Positions 1-6,220 of a stretch of DNA of 48,075 nucleotides are shown here, piece by piece. The DNA is from Psychromarinibacter sediminicola (GTDB taxonomy: Bacteria; Pseudomonadota; Alphaproteobacteria; Rhodobacterales; Rhodobacteraceae). The position numbers and the translations under genes are program-made. The stretch covers positions 1 through 48,075 of the forward strand of contig NZ_JARGYC010000036.1 in assembly GCF_029168335.1 (NCBI RefSeq), written 5' to 3'. The number at the start of each line of letters is the position of its first letter. Position 1 is the first letter of the stretch. The notes below the pieces were generated by a model that was not told the origin of the DNA, did no database searches, and was given only the letters and a program-made list of their open reading frames with translations.

Positions 1-2
1 GG

Positions 3-24
3 GGAGGGGGCGGCCGCCCCCTCC
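3..24. repeat. 22-bp perfect inverted repeat upstream of the ABC ATPase gene
   Basis: The left half GGAGGGGGCGG is followed directly by its exact reverse complement. It ends 26 bases before the ATG at 51, so it lies in what is probably the gap between an upstream operon gene (outside the window) and the ATPase gene. Strong GC stem-loops in such gaps often protect or attenuate transcripts in ABC operons; that role here is inference. There is no T-run after it, so it is not a classic terminator. Confidence 0.5.
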
Positions 25-50
25 GCCCGCTGCCTCGCGAGGATCGCCGC

Positions 51-1124
51 ATGAGTTCCGTCACCCTCGACAACATCGTCAAGCGCTTCGGCAGCTTCAC
101 CGCCGTGCACCAGACGAACCTGGAAGTGTCCGAAGGCGCCTTCGTCACCCTGCTGGGGCCGTCCGGCTGCGGCAAGACGACGAACCTGCGCATGATCGCG
201 GGGCTTCTGGACCCGACCGAGGGCGAAATCCGGATCGGCGGCAAGCGGGTCAACGACGTGCCGATCCACAAGCGCAACCTCGGCATCGTGTTCCAGAACT
301 ACGCGCTGTTCCCGCACAAGACCGTGGCCGACAACGTGGCCTTCGGGCTGAAATACCGCAACGTGTCGAAGGCGGACGCCGAGAAGAAGGTGCGCGAGGC
401 GCTGGAACTGGTGCAGCTGCCGCAGGTGGGCGACCGCTATCCCAAGGCGCTGTCCGGCGGCCAGCAGCAGCGCATCGCGCTGGCCCGCGCCATCGTGGTG
501 GAACCCGACGTGCTGCTGCTGGACGAGCCGCTCTCGGCGCTCGACGCCAACCTGCGCGAGGACATGCGCGTGGAGCTGAAGCGCATCCAGGACCAGATCG
601 GCGTGACCACCGTCTTCGTCACCCACGACCAGTCCGAGGCGCTGGCGATGTCCGACGAGATCGTGGTGATGTCGAACGGCCGCGTCGAGCAGGTCGGCAC
701 CCCCGAGGAGGTCTACAACACCCCCGCCTCGGAATTCGTGGCGAACTTCCTGGGCGCCTCGAACATCCTCGACGGCACCTGCAAGGCCGCCGGCGACGGC
801 GCCACGCTGGAGGTGCCGCTGTTCGGCACGGTCCAGGTCCCGCCCGAGAAGGCGAAGGGCGTCGGCCAGGGGCCGGCCAAGCTGGTGCTCCGCGCCGAGA
901 AGCTGACGCTTTATGCGAAAGACACCGCGCCCGAGGGGCTGGTGACGGCCGAGGCGACGGTCGAGACCGTCGACTACCAGGGCCAGACCGTCCGCTATTT
1001 CGTCCGCGCCGGCGAGACGCAGTTCCAGGCGATCAACCTGATCGACGGGCATCCCTTCGCCGAGGGCACGTCGGTCACGGTGGGCTTCCGGCCCAAGGAC
1101 TGCGCGGCGCTGCCGGGGGGATGA
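51..1124 (+). CDS. ABC transporter ATP-binding protein, PotA-like (polyamine/organic solute type)
   Basis: This is the cytoplasmic ATPase of an importer in the spermidine/putrescine (PotA) group. Walker A GPSGCGKT is at residues 36-43, the signature LSGGQQQR at 134-141 and Walker B VLLLDEP at 154-160, followed by the D-loop SALD and the switch histidine in VTHDQSEALAMSD. The C-terminal 110 residues look like the TOBE domain usual in PotA/MalK-type ATPases, and 357 aa is a normal length. The ATG has a GAGGA ribosome site about 8 bases upstream. The permeases and binding protein are not seen and would lie upstream of the window. The gene ends one base before the aminotransferase gene, so they are cotranscribed. 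The substrate is not fixed by sequence; the downstream genes favour an amine. Confidence 0.9.
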   Translation: MSSVTLDNIVKRFGSFTAVHQTNLEVSEGAFVTLLGPSGCGKTTNLRMIAGLLDPTEGEIRIGGKRVNDVPIHKRNLGIVFQNYALFPHKTVADNVAFGLKYRNVSKADAEKKVREALELVQLPQVGDRYPKALSGGQQQRIALARAIVVEPDVLLLDEPLSALDANLREDMRVELKRIQDQIGVTTVFVTHDQSEALAMSDEIVVMSNGRVEQVGTPEEVYNTPASEFVANFLGASNILDGTCKAAGDGATLEVPLFGTVQVPPEKAKGVGQGPAKLVLRAEKLTLYAKDTAPEGLVTAEATVETVDYQGQTVRYFVRAGETQFQAINLIDGHPFAEGTSVTVGFRPKDCAALPGG

Positions 1125-1125
1125 G

Positions 1126-2463
1126 ATGAGCCACCTGTTCTACCAGGGCCGCGGGCGCAAGCCGGTGCTCGACCAGGCGCGCGGCGTCTACATGTGGGAC
1201 AAGGACGGGCGGCGCTACCTCGACGGCTCGTCAGGCGCGATGGTCTGCAATATCGGCCATTCCAACCCGCATGTGCTGGCCGCGATGCAACGGCAGATGG
1301 AGAAGTCCACCTTCGGCTACCGCCTGCATTTCGAGACCGAGGCGTCCGAGAAACTGGCCTCGCGGCTCGTCGGGCTGATGCCCGAGGGGCTGTCGAAGGT
1401 GTTCTTCGTCTCCGGCGGCTCCGAGGCGGTGGAAAGCGGCATGAAGCTGGCGCGGCAATACGCGCTGGCCGTCGGGCAGGGCACGCGCTGGAAGGTGATC
1501 AGCCGCGCGCCCTCCTATCACGGCTGCACTTTGGGCGCGCTGGCGACCACCTCCTACGGCCCCCTGACCGTGCCGTTCGAGGCGATGCTGCGGCCGATGC
1601 CCAAGGTGCCCGCCCCGCGCGCCTATCTCGACGGGCTGGACCCGGACGACCCGGCGACGGGGCGGCATTACGCCGACACGCTGGAGGCGCAGATCCGGGC
1701 CGAGGGGCCGGAGACGGTGCTGGCCTTCCTGCTGGAGCCCGTCGGCGGCGCCTCCACCGGCGCGCTGGTGCCGCCCGAAGGCTACATGGAGGCCGTCCGC
1801 GAGGTCTGCGACCGCCACGGCGTCCTGTTGATCATGGACGAGGTGATGACCGGCGCCGGCCGCACCGGCGCGTTTCTCGGCTGCGAGCACTGGGGCACGC
1901 GCCCCGACATCGTGGTGATGTCCAAGGGGCTGGGTGCCGGCTATGCGCCGCTGGGCGCGATGATCGCCGACGAGCGGCTGGTCGACCCGGTGCTGGAAGC
2001 GGGCGGTTTCGCGCACGGCTTCACCTATGCCGGCAACCCCTTGGCCTGCGCCGCGGGGCTGGCCGTGGTGGACGAGATCGAGCGGCAGGGGCTTTGCGAA
2101 AATGCAAGGACAATGGGCGAAAAGCTGATCGCGCGCCTGCACGGGCTCATGCAGAAGCACGAGATCGTCGGCGACGTCCGCGGCAAGGGCCTGCTGACCG
2201 CCTTCGAGTTCATGGCCGACCGCGACAGCAAGGCGCCGCTGCCCAAGGCGCTGAACGCGCATCAGCGCTTCGTCGACATCGCCTATGCCAACGGCCTCAT
2301 TGTCTATTCCCGCCGCACCCGCGACGGGGTCGAGGGCGACCATATCCTGGTCTGCCCGCCGCTGATCCTGACCGACACCCATCTCGACGAGATCGTCGAG
2401 GGGCTGGATATCTCGCTTTCGCAGTTCGCGGCGGAACTCGCCTCGGTGCCGGAGCCGGGCTGA
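1126..2463 (+). CDS. class III (omega-amino acid type) PLP-dependent aminotransferase
   Basis: A 445-aa fold-type I aminotransferase of class III, the group that moves terminal amino groups from diamines, beta-alanine or omega-amino acids to pyruvate or 2-oxoglutarate. Visible landmarks are the substrate-domain SGGSEAVESGMKLAR (residues 96-110), the YHG stack residue region near 131, the cofactor-ring Asp in IMDEVMTGAGRTG (Asp238) and the Schiff-base Lys in VVMSKGLGAGYAPLGA (Lys267). It starts one base after the ABC ATPase stop and ends three bases before the BKACE gene. Context suggests it deaminates the imported amine or an intermediate of it. The exact substrate cannot be read from the sequence. 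Confidence 0.9.
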   Translation: MSHLFYQGRGRKPVLDQARGVYMWDKDGRRYLDGSSGAMVCNIGHSNPHVLAAMQRQMEKSTFGYRLHFETEASEKLASRLVGLMPEGLSKVFFVSGGSEAVESGMKLARQYALAVGQGTRWKVISRAPSYHGCTLGALATTSYGPLTVPFEAMLRPMPKVPAPRAYLDGLDPDDPATGRHYADTLEAQIRAEGPETVLAFLLEPVGGASTGALVPPEGYMEAVREVCDRHGVLLIMDEVMTGAGRTGAFLGCEHWGTRPDIVVMSKGLGAGYAPLGAMIADERLVDPVLEAGGFAHGFTYAGNPLACAAGLAVVDEIERQGLCENARTMGEKLIARLHGLMQKHEIVGDVRGKGLLTAFEFMADRDSKAPLPKALNAHQRFVDIAYANGLIVYSRRTRDGVEGDHILVCPPLILTDTHLDEIVEGLDISLSQFAAELASVPEPG

Positions 2464-2466
2464 GCC

Positions 2467-3393
2467 ATGTCGCGTATTGTCATCACCTGCGCCGTCACCG
2501 GCTCGATCCACACGCCGTCGATGTCGCCCTACCTGCCGGTCACGCCGGACGAGATCACCGAAAGCGCCCTGGGCGCGGCCGAGGCCGGCGCCTCGATCCT
2601 ACACCTGCACGCGCGCGACCCCGACGACGGGCGGCCCTCGGCCAGCGCGGATCATTTCATGGCCTTCCTGCCGCGGCTGAAGCAGGCGACGGATGCGGTG
2701 CTGAACCTGACCACCGGCGGCAGCGCGATCATGACGCTCGACGACCGGCTGGCCGCACCGAAACGGGCCGAGCCCGAGATGTGCTCGCTCAACATGGGGT
2801 CGATGAACTTCGCCATTTACCCGGCGGCGGAGCGGATCACGGAATGGAAACACGACTGGGAAAAGCCGTTCCTGGAAAACTCCGACGACCTCGTCTTCAA
2901 GAATACCCCCCGCGACATCGCCCGCATCCTGACCGAGATGGGCCGGGAGCGCGGCGCCCGGTTCGAATTCGAATGCTACGAGGTGGGCCATCTCTACATG
3001 CTGCGCCACTTCATGGATCGCGGGCTGGTCGAGGCGCCGGTTTTCATCCAGTTCGTATTCGGCGTGCTGGGCGGCATCGGGCCGGACCCGGAGAACCTGA
3101 CCCACATGGTGCGCATCGCCGACAAGCTCTTCGGCGACGCCTATGCGTTTTCCGTGCTGGCCGCCGGGCGCCACCAGATGCCGATGGCGGCGATGGCGGC
3201 GGCGATGGGCGGGCATGTGCGCGTCGGGCTGGAGGACAGCCTGATGATCGCGCGCGGGCAGCTGGCCCGCAGCAACGCCGAGCAGGTCGCGAAGGTGCGC
3301 GGCATCGTCGAGGGGCTGGGCCGCGAGGTCGCGGGCCCGGCGGAGGCGCGCGAGATGCTGGGGCTCAAGGGCGCGGACCGGACGGCGATATGA
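2467..3393 (+). CDS. beta-keto acid cleavage enzyme (BKACE, DUF849 family)
   Basis: A 308-aa TIM-barrel enzyme of the family whose founder, Kce, cleaves 3-keto-5-aminohexanoate with acetyl-CoA in lysine fermentation. Family members condense a beta-keto acid with acetyl-CoA, giving acetoacetate and a new acyl-CoA, using Zn2+. The HxH metal motif is in ILHLHARDPDDGRPS (His46, His48), and the family segments FEFECYEVGHLYM, VFGVLGGIGPD and GGHVRVGLEDSL are all present. Its stop overlaps the start of the acetyltransferase gene. It would suit a beta-keto acid made from the amine by the preceding aminotransferase or the oxidoreductase downstream; that pathway is inference. Several BKACE subfamilies exist and the substrate is open. 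Confidence 0.88.
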   Translation: MSRIVITCAVTGSIHTPSMSPYLPVTPDEITESALGAAEAGASILHLHARDPDDGRPSASADHFMAFLPRLKQATDAVLNLTTGGSAIMTLDDRLAAPKRAEPEMCSLNMGSMNFAIYPAAERITEWKHDWEKPFLENSDDLVFKNTPRDIARILTEMGRERGARFEFECYEVGHLYMLRHFMDRGLVEAPVFIQFVFGVLGGIGPDPENLTHMVRIADKLFGDAYAFSVLAAGRHQMPMAAMAAAMGGHVRVGLEDSLMIARGQLARSNAEQVAKVRGIVEGLGREVAGPAEAREMLGLKGADRTAI

Positions 3394-3872
3394 CCGCGCT
3401 GGCGCTGCGTATCGCCGAGGCGCAGGACGTCCCGCGCCTGCAGGACGCGCTGCAGCGGCTGTCGGACGACCTGGGCGATGCGCACGCGGCGACCGAGGCG
3501 GATCTGCGCCGCGCCGGCTGGGGCGGGGCGCCGGCGTTTCGCGCCGTGCTGGCCGAGGCGGGCGCCGACCTGGCCGGCGCCGCGCTCTATTCGCCGTGCT
3601 TCTCGACGGTGCGCGGCGGGGCGGGGATCTATGTCTCCGACCTCTGGACCGCGCCCGGATTTCGCGGGCAGGGCATCGGCAGGAAGCTGCTGGCGCGGGT
3701 CTGGGCGGATGCCGAACAGGTCTGGGCGGCGCGGTTTCTGAAGCTGAACGTCTACCACCACAGCGCAGGGGCGCGGGCGTTCTACGAGCGGCTGGGCTTT
3801 GCCGCCATGGACGACGTGCAGGAAATGGTGCTGGGCGCCGCGGGCGGCGCGGCGCTGAAAGGAGAGGCATGA
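3390..3872 (+). CDS. GNAT family N-acetyltransferase
   Basis: A 160-aa GNAT protein. The acetyl-CoA pyrophosphate loop is the RGQGIG in DLWTAPGFRGQGIGRKLL, and the C-terminal LNVYHHSAGARAFYERLGF matches the end of the fold. The start chosen is the ATG at 3390, which overlaps the TGA of the BKACE gene as ATGA; the open frame extends far upstream, but only as a shadow of other genes. Its own stop overlaps the next ATG in the same way. The neighbour is a deacetylase-like gene, so opposing acetylation and deacetylation of an amine is plausible. The acceptor substrate is unknown. Confidence 0.85.
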   Translation: MTALALRIAEAQDVPRLQDALQRLSDDLGDAHAATEADLRRAGWGGAPAFRAVLAEAGADLAGAALYSPCFSTVRGGAGIYVSDLWTAPGFRGQGIGRKLLARVWADAEQVWAARFLKLNVYHHSAGARAFYERLGFAAMDDVQEMVLGAAGGAALKGEA

Positions 3873-4894
3873 AGACGATCTTCGACGACCGGCAATGGGC
3901 GCACGACCCCAGGCATTTCATGGCGAACGGGGCGATCCTGCCGAACCCCGAACAGCCCGAGCGCATCGCGGTGCTGAAGGCGGCGGCCGAGGCGGCGGGC
4001 TGCGGTTTCGCGGCGCCCGCCGATGCCGGCATGGGCCCGATCGCGGCGCTGCACTCGCCGGACTACCTGGTGTTCCTGCAGACCATCGTGAAACGCTGGC
4101 AGCGGATCGAGGGCGCGGGCGCCGAGGTGATCCCGAACATCCACCCCGCCGCGCGCAGCGACGGCTACCCGCGCTCGGCCGTGGGGCAGGCGGGCTATCA
4201 CCAGGCGGACACGGCCTGTCCCATCGCCGACGGCACGTGGCAGGCCGCCTACTGGTCGGCGCAGACGGCGGTGGCCGGGGCCGACGCGGTGGCGGGCGGC
4301 GAAAGGGCGGTCTATGCGCTGTCGCGGCCGCCGGGGCACCATGCCTTCGGCGACCTGGCGGGGGGCTTTTGTTTCCTGAACAACGCCGGCATCGCGGCAG
4401 AGCGGCTGCGGGCGAAGGGGCTCCGGCCCGCCATCGTGGACGTGGACGTGCATCACGGCAACGGCACGCAAGGCCTATTCTACGACCGCGACGACGTGCT
4501 GACCGTGTCGATCCACGCCGACCCGGTGCGGTTCTACCCGTTCTTCTGGGGCCACGCGCAGGAGCGGGGCGCGGGCCGCGGCATGGGCTACAACCTGAAC
4601 CTGCCGCTGCCGCGCGGGACCGACGATGCGGCCTATCTCGCCGCGCTGGAGACGGCGCTGCAGCGGGTGGCGGCGTTTGGAACCGATGTCGTCGTCGTTG
4701 CGTTGGGGCTCGATGCCTCGGTCGACGATCCGTTCCAGGGCTTCGCGGTGACGCAGGACGGATTCGCCCGGATCGGGGCCGCTTTCGCAGCGACGGGGTT
4801 GCCTTGCGTCTTCGTGCAGGAGGGCGGCTACCTGTCGGACAGTCTCGGCGCGAACCTGACCCGGGTGCTGACCGGATTCGAGGAGGGGAAATGA
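3869..4894 (+). CDS. histone-deacetylase-family amidohydrolase (acetylpolyamine amidohydrolase-like)
   Basis: A 341-aa member of the arginase/deacetylase fold. The Zn and active-site motifs are RPPGHHAFGD (residues 153-162, with the tandem His157-His158), FCFLNNAGIAA, the metal-binding DVDVHHGNGT (191-200) and the C-terminal LGLDASVDDPF and EGGYLSD. Bacterial proteins of this length and context are mostly acetylpolyamine amidohydrolases, which remove acetyl groups from N-acetylputrescine or N-acetylcadaverine. The ATG at 3869 overlaps the preceding TGA and the frame ends overlapping the oxidoreductase start. In this operon it would free an amine for the aminotransferase or oxidase. Substrate assignment is inference; the family call is firm. 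Confidence 0.88.
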   Translation: MKTIFDDRQWAHDPRHFMANGAILPNPEQPERIAVLKAAAEAAGCGFAAPADAGMGPIAALHSPDYLVFLQTIVKRWQRIEGAGAEVIPNIHPAARSDGYPRSAVGQAGYHQADTACPIADGTWQAAYWSAQTAVAGADAVAGGERAVYALSRPPGHHAFGDLAGGFCFLNNAGIAAERLRAKGLRPAIVDVDVHHGNGTQGLFYDRDDVLTVSIHADPVRFYPFFWGHAQERGAGRGMGYNLNLPLPRGTDDAAYLAALETALQRVAAFGTDVVVVALGLDASVDDPFQGFAVTQDGFARIGAAFAATGLPCVFVQEGGYLSDSLGANLTRVLTGFEEGK

Positions 4895-5994
4895 CCACGG
4901 CCGACGTGATCGTCATCGGCGGCGGAATCGCCGGGATCAGTGCTGCGGCGCGGATCGCGGAACGCGGGATGACCGTTGTGGTGCTCGAAGGCGAGGACCA
5001 GCTCGGCTATCACTCCACCGGGCGCTCGGCGGCGATCTTCATCCGGAACTACGGCAACGCCACGCTGCGCGCGCTGAACGCCGCCGCCGCGCCGTTCATG
5101 GAGGCGCCCGAGGGCGTATCGGAGACCTCGTTGCTGTCGCCGCGGGGCGAGTTGCTGGTGGCCACCGAAGACGAGATGCCGGCGCTGGACAAATACGCGG
5201 CCGGGTCGTCGGGGCTCGACCGGCTGACGCCCGACGAGGCGGTGGACCTGGTGCCGATCCTGCGGCGCGAGGCCATCGCGGGCGCGGTGATCGAGCGGGA
5301 TGCGCAGGACATCGACGTCGACCGGATGCTGTCGGGCTTCGCCAAGATGCTGCGGCGCGCGGGCGGCGAGATCCGCACCGGCGCGCAGGTGCGGCGGATG
5401 CGGCATGGCGACGGGCTGTGGAAGGTCGAGACCCGCCGCGACCGGCTGGCGGCGCCGGTGGTGGTGAACGCGGCCGGCGCCTGGGCGGCGGATGTGGCGC
5501 ATCTGGCCGGTGCGAAACCGATCCCGCTGCAGGCGCTGCGGCGGTCGGCGGCGATCCTGCCCGCGCCGGACGGGCACGACGTGTCGGCCTGGCCGCTGTT
5601 CGGCTCGGCCGCGGAAAACTGGTACGCCAAGCCCGAGGCCGGCAAGCTGATGGTCAGCCCCGCCGACGAGGACGAGGTCGACCCGCACGACGCCTGGGCC
5701 GACGACATGGTGCTGGCCGAGGGGCTGGACCGCTACGAACGCGCGGTCACGGTGCCGCTGACGCGGGTCGAGACCTCCTGGGCGGGGCTGAGGACCTTCG
5801 CGAACGACCGCACGCCGCTGGTGGGCTTCGACGCCTGGGAGCCGGGGTTCTTCTGGCTGGCGGGGCAGGGCGGCTACGGCGTGCAGACCGCGCCGGCGCT
5901 GGCGGCGCTGACCGCGGCGCTGGTGGCCGGCGAGGCGCCGGCGCTGGCGCCGGACGTGGTGACCGCGCTGGACCCGTCGCGGCTGATGGTCTGA
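4891..5994 (+). CDS. FAD-dependent amine/D-amino acid oxidoreductase (DAO family)
   Basis: A 367-aa flavoprotein. The dinucleotide-binding motif GGGIAGISAA is close to the N-terminus (about residues 10-19), followed by LEGEDQLGYHSTGRSAA, in which the HSTGRSA segment is typical of glycine oxidase/sarcosine oxidase relatives. The C-terminal FFWLAGQGGYGVQTAPALA is the usual second FAD contact of the DAO family. The ATG at 4891 follows a good AGGAGGGG site and overlaps the amidohydrolase stop. It is the last gene of the operon and the 24-bp palindrome follows five bases after its stop. It probably oxidises a C-N bond of the operon's amine substrate; the substrate is unknown. Confidence 0.87.
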   Translation: MTTADVIVIGGGIAGISAAARIAERGMTVVVLEGEDQLGYHSTGRSAAIFIRNYGNATLRALNAAAAPFMEAPEGVSETSLLSPRGELLVATEDEMPALDKYAAGSSGLDRLTPDEAVDLVPILRREAIAGAVIERDAQDIDVDRMLSGFAKMLRRAGGEIRTGAQVRRMRHGDGLWKVETRRDRLAAPVVVNAAGAWAADVAHLAGAKPIPLQALRRSAAILPAPDGHDVSAWPLFGSAAENWYAKPEAGKLMVSPADEDEVDPHDAWADDMVLAEGLDRYERAVTVPLTRVETSWAGLRTFANDRTPLVGFDAWEPGFFWLAGQGGYGVQTAPALAALTAALVAGEAPALAPDVVTALDPSRLMV

Positions 5995-5998
5995 GGGC

Positions 5999-6022
5999 AA
6001 ATGTTTCGCGCGCGAAACATTT
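5999..6022. promoter_or_regulatory. 24-bp perfect palindrome after the amine operon: terminator or operator
   Basis: The half-site AAATGTTTCGCG is followed immediately by its exact reverse complement, five bases after the stop of the FAD oxidoreductase. The run TTTTCGGTTT follows, so as RNA it could act as a factor-independent terminator with a tight CGCG loop. The perfect, spacer-free symmetry would equally suit a dimeric repressor site for the downstream mrp promoter. The sequence alone does not decide. Confidence 0.6.
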
Positions 6023-6030
6023 TCGGTTTA

Positions 6031-6046
6031 TTACCAGATAGTTAAC
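6031..6046. promoter_or_regulatory. CtrA-like box (TTAC-N7-TTAAC)
   Basis: TTAC and TTAAC are separated by seven bases, one mismatch from the CtrA consensus TTAA-N7-TTAA known in alphaproteobacteria. It sits in the mrpA upstream region in a locally AT-rich spot of a very GC-rich window. Regulation by CtrA is inference from the motif only. Confidence 0.3.
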
Positions 6047-6184
6047 GCACCGCGCGGCGGCGCCGGCGGCGCCGCTCCCGGCCCGGCGGGGCACGCGCGA
6101 TGAAATCCGCGTCAGGGAGTCGGGAAATCGGTTTGTGCTTGCCGACGAATAATCTAGTTTCATCCCGGCACGCGCCGCCGGACG

Positions 6185-6190
6185 TATAAT
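6185..6190 (+). promoter_or_regulatory. candidate -10 box of the mrp operon
   Basis: A perfect TATAAT lies 30 bases before the mrpA ATG and just upstream of its AAGGA ribosome site. No good -35 hexamer stands 16-18 bases upstream, so the promoter may need an activator or may be coincidental. Confidence 0.35.
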
Positions 6191-6220
6191 GGCGCGACGG
6201 GACGGGATGAAGGACGCGGG

